Assembly (NCBI RefSeq): GCF_001427025.1
Contig: NZ_LMGA01000001.1
Coordinates: 1,971,222-2,035,221, forward strand
DNA from: Mesorhizobium sp. Root554
GTDB taxonomy: Bacteria; Pseudomonadota; Alphaproteobacteria; Rhizobiales; Rhizobiaceae
Direction: 5' to 3'
DNA length: 64,000 nt
Position numbers and translations under genes: made by a program. Below are positions 25,662-34,023 of the stretch, in pieces (the stretch's first letter is position 1; the number at the start of each line of letters is the position of its first letter). A model generated the notes under the pieces. It did not search any database, was not told the DNA's origin, and saw only the letters and a program-made list of their open reading frames with translations.

Positions 25662-26165
25662 TTCGTTCTCCTGGTGGTGAAGCGCGGCCAGGCCGCGCAG
25701 ATTGGGACGGTTGACCAGCGAGGCGCGTAGCAGCGCGGTGACGGTGCCGTCCGCCAGATGCTGGATGACCGGCGAGACGCCGCGATAGGCCTTGCTGCGC
25801 ACCAGGCGCGTGCCTTCCTCGGTCCATTCGACCCGACCCCAAACGCCATCGGCGCGGCCCTGCAGCTCGACGATCCAGCCGCGCGCCGGCGCTGCCTCGC
25901 CGCGCGGTGCGGCAAGATCGGTCGAGTGGTTCTCGTCGAGGACAAGCTTGTCGCCGGCGGCGAGGCTGGCGGCCATCAGCGCCGGCACGTCGGCGATGCG
26001 GTAGGGACCGCGCCCGTCGCCGGTCCGGATCGTTCCGGCCGGCAAGAGATGCACCCATTCAGGCGCGCCGTCGCTATCGGCGAGCGCCATCGCGGCGCAC
26101 AGCGAAACCTCGCCGGTGGAGCCGGCGGCATGCAGGGAAACGGGTTCGGCGAGGTGACGAAACAT
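25056..26165 (-). CDS. head maturation protease with scaffold domain (Mu gpI-like)
   Basis: A 369-residue protein. The first part (PEWVHLLPAGTIRTGDGRGPYRI, LVLDENHSTDL, AARGWIVELQ-like, SKAYRGVSPVIQH, LRASLVNRPNLRGL) is the Mu gpI protease region. The rest is helical and Ala-rich, as in a scaffold. A nested start within this gene (25661) probably makes the scaffold alone. A hairpin lies 36 bases upstream of the start, and the cargo block adjoins. Confidence 0.88.
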   Translation of the reverse strand: MFRHLAEPVSLHAAGSTGEVSLCAAMALADSDGAPEWVHLLPAGTIRTGDGRGPYRIADVPALMAASLAAGDKLVLDENHSTDLAAPRGEAAPARGWIVELQGRADGVWGRVEWTEEGTRLVRSKAYRGVSPVIQHLADGTVTALLRASLVNRPNLRGLAALHHQENEMNLLEKLLKALGLDAATTEEAAIAAVTTLHAEKAAGSTALQSALDPIAKTIGLQAGADAAAVLLGVQGVAATAAGKSADGQVVDGLQQELTLVTTRLNTLVETGKREKAEAFVDAAIKAGRVGVKPQRERYVAMHMADAANAEALIGAMPILGGGQITMPVAPNANGEVSLNAEQRQAAKLLGIDEKAMAETLKAERETAL

Positions 26166-26200
26166 GGCGGGCAGATTGGCTGCGCCGCCAATGCGAAACC

Positions 26201-26220
26201 ATGCCCGCCAGCGCGGGCAT
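26201..26220. repeat. palindromic hairpin, copy 1 (ATGCCCGC stem)
   Basis: A perfect 8-bp stem, ATGCCCGC / GCGGGCAT, with a 4-base loop. It lies 36 bases upstream of the protease start, at the edge of the cargo block. The same stem with a different loop lies at 41929-41948, ahead of the lysozyme gene. It is possibly an RNA processing or regulatory element of late segments. Confidence 0.6.
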
Positions 26221-26353
26221 CAGGTCAGGTGAGAGAGAGGAGCCGGCGGGCAGGCATGGCCGGCGCGGCGGGCGTCAGGCTGTCATGGGAAGGGGGGAAG
26301 GTCAACGGGAGCTGAGCACATGCGCTTAGAGCTTGTGTTGGAGGTCGGTTTGG
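26221..26353. other. junction between structural genes and cargo
   Basis: A stretch of 133 bases separates the hairpin upstream of the protease from the stop of the 1266-residue gene. No reading frame is convincing. The base composition falls from GC rich to mixed here, marking the left edge of the accessory block. No terminal repeats or duplications are apparent by eye. Confidence 0.4.
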
Positions 26354-29300
26354 CTATTCAAACCGCTCGTCTCGTTCTCTATCCCATTCGGTCTCCGTTT
26401 GACGCGCGATAGCAATGTCTTGCTGTAATCGCTTTTTCGCCTCGCGAATGTAGAGAACCAGCTCCTCTGGAGTCGGGCCTTCTAGATTGTCGAGTAGCCG
26501 GGCATTTTCCTCAAGGATCGCAGCGAACGACCCACTCCAACTGGTCGGCCGAAAACGCGCTACAAATACTTTCATCACGGCTACCGGGTCAGGCGCATAT
26601 TCTAAGAGAAGGCGTGCTTGCTGGGACCATACAAGTGGTTCGCGCGAACTGGCCGAGTACTTATACGTGACGACCCAGGCAGCCGGAGCGAAACGCATGC
26701 CGGGGTCCGCGTTGCACCACGTCAACAGTATGTCGGAGGAGACCACGTCCATCGGGTTAGGGCGGTAGTTATCCAAGTGGTTAAAGACCTCGATGCCAGA
26801 CCGCACCTGTTGTTCATCGCCATCGAACAGGGCGTCCAAAATTGCAATCGGCTGAGCGCGCAGGGCGGCTTTCAGCAAGTCGTCGTTGTCGAAAGCATAG
26901 GTCTTATGCTCGGCCACAGCCTGTCGCAATTGCGTTGCTACACTCGCGGCGGTCGACACTGCCTCCGGCCCCAGCAGACAATTACTGGCCACCGTAGCCA
27001 AATGGAAATCGTCGCTTTGACCTCCCTTGCGAAAAACTATGTTCTGTAAGAGCTCGCGTCCGGCCTCGATGAGATCAGGTTCATTTGGGGCCTTTTCTGA
27101 AGCTAGCGAGTAGAAGCGCATCGAGAGTATCTCCAAGGCTACCTCAAAGCCACCATGCTTCGACAAGATCAATCGTAGGAGGTCCCTTAGATCGCTTGCC
27201 TCCAATGAGGAGGCGGACCCGCCGACAGCAAGAAAACGGAACTGTTCGACGGGAACAATATCGGAATCCAATAGGCGTTTGAGGCGGATAAGACCTTTGT
27301 CGTCGATCGGCAGTGCCGATTGGAGAAACGGCAAAAACTGCGCCATCTGCTCGTGGTTTTGGGCGACCTCATCGAGCAGATCCTGAGCCACTTGTGGATC
27401 GGTTTCCCACAACGCGGACAAATACCCTTTCAAGACCACGAGACTGAATGTTCCGGGAGGTGTTTGCCTAATCGGGGCTACGAGTTTTGCCCAGGTTTCA
27501 CGGCGGGCTCCAGTTGCTTCTGCAAGTCCGCGTCCGAATGAGAACACCCGACTGCCGCCACGAAGGAGATCAGGTATTAACTCCGACAGCAACGCGTCGT
27601 CACTAGCCACCTCTTGCCCTAGCTCTCTAGCGGTATTCTCGATCCTGCTTAGCTGCCCCACAACGTCGTCGTCGAAATTGCCTTCGGCGACGGCGTCGAG
27701 TGCATCAAGGCTGTCTAATCTCTCTCCAAGAACAATAGCCCTGATGCGGCTAGCAAGATCGTTTGGCCTTAACTCGGCTTCTAAAGCTATCAATCTGGAA
27801 CGCCCGGTCGGCGATAGCTGAGTTCGGTCAAAGCGCAAAGTTTGACGGCAGGATGCCCATCCTTCTCGCCAAAAACCCCATGAGCTAAATGTCCGGCTAA
27901 GGCATTCCAACTCATTGAACATCTTCGCCACGCTCCACAAATCACGGAAGCACCTGGCCACCAGACTCTGTAGTTCCTGCTTCAGGATGCCTTGCCTAAC
28001 AGCTAAGGTATCAACGAGGGAGAGGCCCGCCGAAAACCAGCGGCGCAACTCGCTGCTGGATTTCGGCTGATAGCCATAATCTCTCGACCTCGATCCAAAA
28101 TCGAACTGATAGACTGAGCTAAAGTGCGACGCCTTGAGAACTTCCTCCAGAGCTGCCAAGCCTAGCTCAATTCGTTTCCGATTATCAGACCGGAGCAGCT
28201 TTTCAATGACTTTTAGACGCTGTTCGATGGTGGCTTGAGTTCCGGACAAATAGACGGGAAAGAGAGAAACAAAGACGTCTGACACGTCTTTGGCTACATG
28301 CTCCTCCGAAGCGTTTATGGCCGCATGGATGAGCAATCCGCTCGCTCTTTCGAACAACGCAGGATCGTATGCCAATGAACGCAGCAGGAAAGTGCTTCTT
28401 CGATAAACGAGTGTGGCGATGCCTGGGTCACTTACCCGTTCCAACACATCGAGTGCCTTGTCTGGCAATATTGACGCTGCATTCGCGAACATTGCTGCAC
28501 CGGTCTCGCTAAGAGAAGCTGGGTCACCGAGTAGCCCGCCTTCCGCGAACCATTTAGTGGCAATCGAAACAGCTGTCGGGTGTGCAGGCAAAAATGCTAG
28601 GCGTCGCGAAAATGAACGTGCCGTTCGGTCTGTGCCTCCAGAAACAAGTTGCTGATCGATAAGGCTGTAAGGAATGTTTTCCAAGGCATGAGCCGCGAGA
28701 CGGCTAGCTATTGCGTGCGGAAGGACAGCACGCCAGGCTCCCCGTTTCTGCACCATATCTCGTCGATATAACTCCCCGACATGCCGGTAAAGCTCTTGCC
28801 CGCTTTGCTCTGCCAACAATGCCAGACGCGGCAATTCGGCTTCGCTTCCATGTGTGTCTTCACCCTGAAAGGAATACAATAAGGAGCACACATGAGCTGC
28901 CCTGAGGAGAGCGCCGTCAGGATCATTCCGCTGCTTGAAAAGGCGTTGAAAAAGCTCCTCGTCTGAAAGACCAGCAACTGTTTCGGTTTGGCCGATGGTG
29001 CTAGCCAACGCGATTGCTATGCGGGCATTGCCACCGGCGGCCTCGGCAATCGTCCGCGCGTCAACTCCCGAAATCGTTGGAAAGCGACGAGTGATGAGTT
29101 TCTCGATGAGCTCCGGAGAGGACGTATCAAGACTTACGACCTGCGTTCCCTCTTTCTGATCGTCGCGGACATCATATTCGACAGTAAGTACGCTGACTTG
29201 GCTGTCGCTTGCCGAACAAAGTTCCGACAGCCGACCGTGAAGTTCCGGCGTACAGTTGTCGACGATCAAAATGGCACGGGTACGGTTTGCGATGAGGTCT

Positions 29301-30154
29301 GATGCCAAGCCTATGGGTTGCGGATCGGGATCGTCGTTCATATTGGTATATACAGCCAACGACGGAGCCAAAGGACGCGATCCGACGCGAGCATCGAACA
29401 ATGCCTGGACCAGGCGGGTTTTGCCCACACCGGAAAGTCCAATCAGACGCACCATTCTAGCGGACTGCGCGAGTTCGTCTCGCAACAGATCGATTCCATC
29501 TGCAATCGACGTACTCGACACATCCCGACTTTTGAACTGCAGGCGCAACTTATCGTCCAGCAGATATTCCGATTCAGGTTGGTCTGCTGGTCCCGCCCAT
29601 GGACCATAAGGGCGCCAACCAGTTTGAGCGCGTCCGATTTTTTCTTTGACGAATATACTAAGGCCGGCATGACGGCGAACCCACGTAGCCAGACGTGTGC
29701 GATCATAAAAGTCGACAATCAGTTGATCGGAATTTTTGGCTCCAGCCAGAGCGGACCGCATGGCATCTCGACGGTCCCTGAGTGCGGTGTCGGCAGTGGA
29801 CCCGTGCGAACTCACGATGATGTAGGCGCCGTTTTCGTCGGCCAACGCCTGAATTACATCCCGTACGACGCCCTTTGGCCGCATTTCCCTGATGATCGCC
29901 GCCCTGCCCATATCCGGGGTCTTGACCTGAAATCCTGTAGAATTGCGAGGCACGAAACCGTCGACTGCAGTGCTGCTTGGCACCGCAACCCTAACATCGA
30001 GGCCTCCATCTGGTGCGGTCTGATTTCCTCCCCAGGTTACAGCCGCTGGAGAGATACCACGATCTGAAAGCTCGGCTTCGCAAAGGCGGCCAACGAGCTC
30101 CCTCAAATCACGGTCGTTCAGTAGGTTGATATCATCAGCGGTTACGTCAAACAT
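26354..30154 (-). CDS. nuclease-NTPase fusion, STAND/Avs-like predicted defence protein
   Basis: A 1266-residue protein. Residues 20-80 look like a PD-(D/E)XK nuclease: LCEAEL, then DGGLDVRV (Asp 53), then TGFQVKT (Gln 76, Lys 78). Residues 239-246 are the P-loop GLSGVGKT and 294-300 AILIVDN a Walker B strand. From about 480 on the chain is long, helical and repeat-like without motif, as in the sensor part of STAND NTPases. This nuclease + NTPase + helical-repeat order resembles Avs-type antiphage proteins; the specific family is not known to me. Codon use and GC are clearly lower than in the phage genes (hand counts of two 60-base lines: 48% and 57%, against 78% in a tail gene), so it was probably acquired as cargo. 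Confidence 0.7.
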   Translation of the reverse strand: MFDVTADDINLLNDRDLRELVGRLCEAELSDRGISPAAVTWGGNQTAPDGGLDVRVAVPSSTAVDGFVPRNSTGFQVKTPDMGRAAIIREMRPKGVVRDVIQALADENGAYIIVSSHGSTADTALRDRRDAMRSALAGAKNSDQLIVDFYDRTRLATWVRRHAGLSIFVKEKIGRAQTGWRPYGPWAGPADQPESEYLLDDKLRLQFKSRDVSSTSIADGIDLLRDELAQSARMVRLIGLSGVGKTRLVQALFDARVGSRPLAPSLAVYTNMNDDPDPQPIGLASDLIANRTRAILIVDNCTPELHGRLSELCSASDSQVSVLTVEYDVRDDQKEGTQVVSLDTSSPELIEKLITRRFPTISGVDARTIAEAAGGNARIAIALASTIGQTETVAGLSDEELFQRLFKQRNDPDGALLRAAHVCSLLYSFQGEDTHGSEAELPRLALLAEQSGQELYRHVGELYRRDMVQKRGAWRAVLPHAIASRLAAHALENIPYSLIDQQLVSGGTDRTARSFSRRLAFLPAHPTAVSIATKWFAEGGLLGDPASLSETGAAMFANAASILPDKALDVLERVSDPGIATLVYRRSTFLLRSLAYDPALFERASGLLIHAAINASEEHVAKDVSDVFVSLFPVYLSGTQATIEQRLKVIEKLLRSDNRKRIELGLAALEEVLKASHFSSVYQFDFGSRSRDYGYQPKSSSELRRWFSAGLSLVDTLAVRQGILKQELQSLVARCFRDLWSVAKMFNELECLSRTFSSWGFWREGWASCRQTLRFDRTQLSPTGRSRLIALEAELRPNDLASRIRAIVLGERLDSLDALDAVAEGNFDDDVVGQLSRIENTARELGQEVASDDALLSELIPDLLRGGSRVFSFGRGLAEATGARRETWAKLVAPIRQTPPGTFSLVVLKGYLSALWETDPQVAQDLLDEVAQNHEQMAQFLPFLQSALPIDDKGLIRLKRLLDSDIVPVEQFRFLAVGGSASSLEASDLRDLLRLILSKHGGFEVALEILSMRFYSLASEKAPNEPDLIEAGRELLQNIVFRKGGQSDDFHLATVASNCLLGPEAVSTAASVATQLRQAVAEHKTYAFDNDDLLKAALRAQPIAILDALFDGDEQQVRSGIEVFNHLDNYRPNPMDVVSSDILLTWCNADPGMRFAPAAWVVTYKYSASSREPLVWSQQARLLLEYAPDPVAVMKVFVARFRPTSWSGSFAAILEENARLLDNLEGPTPEELVLYIREAKKRLQQDIAIARQTETEWDRERDERFE

Positions 30155-30391
30155 GCTTGGTTAACGCCGGGATGCTGGGGTTGAAGACTCATTGAGCTAG
30201 CAGATATGTTGTGCCGCTTCAGCTTGCGCTCTTCAAGGCTGCTTTTTCCATTTTACGTCAGCCATTAAACGGGTTTTGAACGCCGCCAGCCATTCTCCCG
30301 CCCTTTGCCGCGCCGCTGGCCCATCCGAACCCCTCCAACGCCCTTCTGTGGCCTCTCTGGCGCTGCGCCGGCAATGGTTTATGCTGCCGGC
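30155..30391. other. intergenic region between nuclease-NTPase gene and small TM gene
   Basis: Between the divergent 1266-residue gene (minus) and the small TM gene (plus) lie 237 bases. A promoter for the large gene should be here. A minus-strand frame 30233-30463 is open but looks like an antisense shadow. I see no clear operator. Confidence 0.35.
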
Positions 30392-30568
30392 ATGGGCTGG
30401 CGATCGGAAAAGGCCTACGAAGACGCTGAGCGCGAGGAGTGGCGCCGCTTCCTGGCGGCTCAACCGCCGCTGCGCCGGCTCTATATTAGGTCCCGTCGAG
30501 TCGTCATGTTCGGGCTGTTGCTGGCCGGTCTGGTGGTCCTGCCGATCCTGCTGCTGGCCATCAATTAG
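30392..30568 (+). CDS. small single-TM protein, 58 aa
   Basis: Starts MGWRSEKAYEDAEREEWRRFLAAQPP, a charged helix, and ends with the membrane segment VVMFGLLLAGLVVLPILLLAIN. An earlier in-frame ATG at 30374 (MVYAAGMGW) is possible. It is convergent with the zinc protein next door, six bases apart. The function is unknown. It could be a host-derived gene carried with the repair block. Confidence 0.5.
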   Translation: MGWRSEKAYEDAEREEWRRFLAAQPPLRRLYIRSRRVVMFGLLLAGLVVLPILLLAIN

Positions 30569-30574
30569 GCGTCG

Positions 30575-30907
30575 CTACGGCACCGTCTCGTCGCTCCAGA
30601 TCGGAATCTTCTTGTACCGGACCTCCACCAGGCGCCGGAACACCGTGTGCTGACGCTCGGCCGCCGAGATCGGGTTGAACCGGCATTCAATGTTGAGGTC
30701 GCCGCAATTGGTGCAGCGCCAGCGGTGCATGTCGGTCACGTCGTCGCATTCGATGTCGCCCAGCAGCCGGATCAGATCCTCGATCAGGTAAATCCGCTTC
30801 ACCTTGCAGTAGCGGCAGCGGATATGCGCGAAGCAACGGTTCTCCAGCGCCTTGGAGAGCTTGTAGGGTTCGCCCTTTCGCTTTTTCGGCCAATACGGTT
30901 CCGGCAT
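30575..30907 (-). CDS. zinc-ribbon-like hypothetical protein
   Basis: A 110-residue basic protein with two CxxC pairs, IRCRYCKVKRIYL (near residue 30) and WRCTNCGDLNIEC (near 65), which should bind one zinc. The stretch between is LIEDLIRLLGDIECDDVTDMHR. It resembles small proteins of rhizobial chromosomes and plasmids that carry a paired knuckle; I know no function. It points away from the plus-strand repair genes and shares a divergent region with the 122-residue gene. Confidence 0.6.
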   Translation of the reverse strand: MPEPYWPKKRKGEPYKLSKALENRCFAHIRCRYCKVKRIYLIEDLIRLLGDIECDDVTDMHRWRCTNCGDLNIECRFNPISAAERQHTVFRRLVEVRYKKIPIWSDETVP

Positions 30908-30986
30908 GAGAACGAACTAGGAACAAAATCCTTGACCGCGTCAAGGCGGATCGGCACAATGGCTTCATCAAAACATGGAGAGAGAA

Positions 30987-31355
30987 ATGACGGCGCATGC
31001 CCATGCACCGGCCGGCGAAGCTTTTGCCGATGCCTCGATACCGCTTACGCTCAGATGGCAGGCAACCTGGGAAGGCCAGGAGGCTGATTATTCCGCGTTT
31101 GCCAATGTCTACCCCGGCGCCGTCGGCCGCATCTTCCGATACGAAGCCGGCACTTCCCAGGGCCAGTGGTTCTGGTCGATGACGGCCGATGGCTACGACA
31201 TCTCGCGCAATTTCGGCGACTCGTCCGGCTATGAACCTTCGGCCCGCCGCGCCGCCAAATGCGTCGAGGACGCCTGGCGCGCCGCCATCAAGGGTTCGTC
31301 GTTGGACCGGGCCGAACAGCGCAACGCCTATGCGATGGCCAAGGCCGGGGAATAG
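30987..31355 (+). CDS. hypothetical protein, 122 aa
   Basis: MTAHAHAPAGEAFADASIPLTLRWQATWEGQEADYSAFA..., with GQWFWSMTADGYDISRNFGDSSGYEPSARRAAKCVEDAWRAA. The WFWSMTADG...G.s.ARRAA pattern is a common small rhizobial protein of unknown function. GGAGAG just upstream of ATG 30987 favours that start over 30975. The next gene starts two bases after its stop, so they form a pair. Confidence 0.65.
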   Translation: MTAHAHAPAGEAFADASIPLTLRWQATWEGQEADYSAFANVYPGAVGRIFRYEAGTSQGQWFWSMTADGYDISRNFGDSSGYEPSARRAAKCVEDAWRAAIKGSSLDRAEQRNAYAMAKAGE

Positions 31356-31357
31356 CG

Positions 31358-31738
31358 ATGCCCGGATCTCGCACAACGGTCTTCGGCCTCAGGAAGTTCA
31401 ATCAGGCGAGACCACATCAAATCGCGCTTCCCGATGATCTGTGCTGTATGCACAACCTGACGCGGATCACGGCCTTTCTGCAGGAAATGCGTCTGGATTG
31501 CCTCACAACGCAGGTCCAGGCGATATGGCCCTGCGGGAAATATGAGCAGATGCGGCTGCACTGCTTTCCCGATGCGGAATCGGCCCGGGTGTTCCAAAAG
31601 CGTTTTGGCGGCGAGTTCTTCGATCCGAAGAAGGACCGAGAAGGCGGCCGGACTCAAGGTGCGTGGCGGCGGGAAGGCGAATATCGCCGCATTCTCGACC
31701 TGGGTGATTTGCATGTGCCAGAGCTTTTGAGGAACTGA
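31358..31738 (+). CDS. hypothetical protein, 126 aa
   Basis: MPGSRTTVFGLRKFNQARPHQIALPDDLCCMHNLTRITAFLQEM, with a C-terminal FPDAESARVFQKRFGGEFFDPKKDREGG. The last part looks like a small alpha/beta fold in which FPDAESARVF would be one helix. The gene follows the 122-residue gene by two bases. No signal peptide or membrane segment is seen. The family is not recognised. Confidence 0.55.
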   Translation: MPGSRTTVFGLRKFNQARPHQIALPDDLCCMHNLTRITAFLQEMRLDCLTTQVQAIWPCGKYEQMRLHCFPDAESARVFQKRFGGEFFDPKKDREGGRTQGAWRREGEYRRILDLGDLHVPELLRN

Positions 31739-31866
31739 GCGATGGATTATCGGAGCTTGTGGATGCCGAAGGGCCAGCCGGCGTCGGCGCAAGACCGTCG
31801 ACAGATGACGGAGCAATTTTCGTAGTCTGGTGTTGTTCCAACGAACTGAGACTGTAGGATTGCGTC

Positions 31867-32574
31867 ATGTGCGGACGCTACACCCGATATCTCTCCTGGT
31901 CCGAGATCCATCGGCTCTACCGGCTGACGGCGCCGGCGGAAGGCGAAGGGCGAAACACCGAAGCTCGCTACAACATCGCGCCAACTCAGTCGGTGGACTT
32001 CATAACCTGGGACGACGACGGCGACCACAAGCTCCGTGAAGGCCGATGGTGGCTGGTGCCATGGTGGGCGAAGGAGATGCCCAAGGCGGCGATGTTCAAC
32101 GCCAGGATCGAAACGGTCGCAACGTCGGGCGCTTTCAAGGATGCCCTCAAGTCCAAGCGGTGCCTGATCCCCGCCGATGGCTTTTACGAGTGGACCATCA
32201 GCCCTGCCGACAAGGGCCGCGATCCCTGGCACATCTTCCGGCCCGGCCACGCGCCATTCTCATTCGCCGGCCTCTGGGCGTATAATGCCACGCTCGACGT
32301 CACCAGTTGCACCATCATCACCGAGCCGGCCGGCGCCACCATGAAGCAGCTGCACGACCGCCAGCCGGTCATCCTAGACCCGGCCTGTTACGATGCCTGG
32401 CTGAACCCGCAAACGCCGGCGGCCGAGCTCATGGACGTGCTGTCGCACGACATTGACGACGAGCTGCAATTTCACCGGGTTTCACGAGACGTGAATGCAT
32501 CGGTGAAGGACAAGCAGCGCAACGATGCGCCGCACTTCATCGAGCCGGTCGAGCTGTTTTCGAACCCATTGTGA
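31867..32574 (+). CDS. SRAP/HMCES (YedK-type) abasic-site processing protein
   Basis: A 235-residue SOS-response-associated peptidase. It begins MCGRYTRYLS, with Cys2 as the residue that crosslinks abasic DNA once Met is removed. RYNIAPTQ, FNARIETV (Asn), RCLIPADGFYEW (Glu) and MKQLHDRQPVIL (His) are the other active-site blocks, all intact. SRAP proteins shield abasic sites in single-stranded DNA. Here the gene is in a plus-strand block with Ku, which makes a DNA-repair cassette in the prophage cargo. Confidence 0.93.
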   Translation: MCGRYTRYLSWSEIHRLYRLTAPAEGEGRNTEARYNIAPTQSVDFITWDDDGDHKLREGRWWLVPWWAKEMPKAAMFNARIETVATSGAFKDALKSKRCLIPADGFYEWTISPADKGRDPWHIFRPGHAPFSFAGLWAYNATLDVTSCTIITEPAGATMKQLHDRQPVILDPACYDAWLNPQTPAAELMDVLSHDIDDELQFHRVSRDVNASVKDKQRNDAPHFIEPVELFSNPL

Positions 32575-32670
32575 CAGTACGGAGCGATCACTTTTTGCGT
32601 TCGTGACGTTTTCCTCGGAACAGACCGCAAGTCCGTGGGTTGGGCATATCTAACCCAAGAGGAGACCACG

Positions 32671-32955
32671 ATGGACCACACCAACCATGTACGCCTTACG
32701 CCGGCTGAGCTGACTCCAGACCTCCTCGAAGGCGCGACCATCTACGGGCCGGACGACGAAAAAGTCGGCTCGGTTGACCATGTTCATGGCAGCCAGGTCG
32801 TCATCGATGTGGGCGGCTTCCTCGGGATCGGCGCGAAGCCTGTTGCCGTTGCGGCCAGCGAGCTCGATTTCATGCGCGACGAGGACGGCGATGTTCATGC
32901 CGTGACGACCTGGACGAAAGACCAGCTCAAGGACATGCCAGAACACACCGAATAA
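32671..32955 (+). CDS. PRC-barrel domain protein
   Basis: A 94-residue protein: LTPDLLEGATIYGPDDEKVGSVDHVHGSQVVIDVGGFLGIGAKPVAVAASELDFMRDEDGDVHAVTTWTKDQLKDMPEH. This is the small PRC-barrel type common in Rhizobiales, often stress induced. AGAGGAG stands six bases before ATG 32671. It lies between SRAP and Ku on the same strand. Its role in this setting is unknown. Confidence 0.8.
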   Translation: MDHTNHVRLTPAELTPDLLEGATIYGPDDEKVGSVDHVHGSQVVIDVGGFLGIGAKPVAVAASELDFMRDEDGDVHAVTTWTKDQLKDMPEHTE

Positions 32956-33073
32956 GGCAGCATCAACGCATCGATATTGGCCTGCTCCGCGCAAATACGG
33001 GCATGCCGAGTGCGTTTCGTTCCGGAACGATTCTCGTGATTGGCCGTTCGTTCGCTCAGAAGGAGCAACGATC

Positions 33074-33907
33074 ATGGCGTCAGCACCGCGCGCAGCCTGG
33101 AAGGGCTTTCTCAGGATCGGGTCGGTCACCTGCGGAGTCAAAATCGTCGGCGTCGTCAGCGAAGCCGAAAAAATCCGATTTTCCATCCTCAACCGCAAGA
33201 CCGGCAACAAGGTCCGCAGCGTCTATGTAGACGAAGAGACCAATGACGAGGTGCCGACGGAGGAGCAAGTCAAGGGATATGAAGCCGACCAGGGCGACTT
33301 TATCGAGATCGAGCCCGACCAGATCAAGGCGTTAAAACTGACCTCCGACCATACGCTCGACGTGGAAGAATTCGTTCCGATCAAGGACATCGACAGCCGC
33401 TATCTGGAAAAGCCCTATTACATGATCCCTGCCGATCGCGCCGCGACGGAATCCTTTGCAGTTCTGCGCGATGCCATGGCAAAGACCGGCATGGCGGCAA
33501 GGTCCTGCGTGGTCATGTACCAGCACGGCCACGAGGTTGTCATCCAGCCCTACGGCAAGGGCATGTTGCTGACTTGGCTGCGCAACAATAACACCATGGT
33601 CGCCGAGAAATCGGTGTTCGACGGCATCCCGACCGGCAAACAGGACAAGGATCTGATGGAAATCGCTGGCCTGCTCATCGACAAGAAGCTGACCAAGTTC
33701 GATCCGTCGCATTTCGAAGACACCTACGAGGCAGCGCTGGCCGACATGATCGACGCCAAGCGCAAGGGCAAGAAGGTGCCGACCAAGGCCCCGGCGCGTC
33801 CGAAGGAGAACGTCGTCAATCTCTTCGAGACGCTGAAGAAGAGCCTGAAGGAAGAAGGCATCGACAGCTCGGCCAAAAAAACAAAGCGAAAGGCCAAGGC
33901 AGCCTAA
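33074..33907 (+). CDS. ku: Ku protein (non-homologous end joining)
   Basis: A 277-residue bacterial Ku. It begins with a Trp-containing MASAPRAAWKGFLRIGSVTCGVKI, the beta-barrel opening of Ku, followed by RFSILNRKTGNKVRSVYVDEET, EPDQIKALKLTSDHTLDVEEFVP and YYMIPADRAATESFAVLRDAM, and a basic Lys-rich tail (KKTKRKAKAA). It binds DNA ends as a homodimer and normally recruits LigD, which is not in this window. The gene ends five bases from the stop of a phage head gene on the other strand. In Mu, the end-binding protein Gam is a Ku homologue; no Gam is present in this prophage. Confidence 0.93.
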   Translation: MASAPRAAWKGFLRIGSVTCGVKIVGVVSEAEKIRFSILNRKTGNKVRSVYVDEETNDEVPTEEQVKGYEADQGDFIEIEPDQIKALKLTSDHTLDVEEFVPIKDIDSRYLEKPYYMIPADRAATESFAVLRDAMAKTGMAARSCVVMYQHGHEVVIQPYGKGMLLTWLRNNNTMVAEKSVFDGIPTGKQDKDLMEIAGLLIDKKLTKFDPSHFEDTYEAALADMIDAKRKGKKVPTKAPARPKENVVNLFETLKKSLKEEGIDSSAKKTKRKAKAA

Positions 33908-33912
33908 TTTCG

Positions 33913-34023
33913 CTACTTGTCGGTAATCCGATTGGCCGCTTCCTGCGCCTCCTGGAGGTCGAAGGAAATTGCATGCGACTTGTTTGCGATAAATTCCAAA
34001 GCCTCGGCGATCAGCCGCGCCAT
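33913..34023 (-). CDS. small phage protein, 36 aa
   Basis: MARLIAEALEFIANKSHAIS and a helical, charged remainder ending NRITDK. Its ATG overlaps the stop of the head morphogenesis gene (TGATG), the typical junction of this phage, so I regard it as translated. It marks the right edge of the cargo block. No function can be given. Confidence 0.55.
   Translation of the reverse strand: MARLIAEALEFIANKSHAISFDLQEAQEAANRITDK

Noticed and set aside
30233..30463. 76-codon minus-strand frame with a signal-like start
   Set aside because: It overlaps the small TM gene and has only a weak hydrophobic part; no coupling with neighbours.
31867..33907. Plus-strand genes considered as host chromosome outside the phage
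   Set aside because: Phage head genes lie on both sides and the terminal repeats and target duplication enclose them, so they are cargo, although they may once have been chromosomal.
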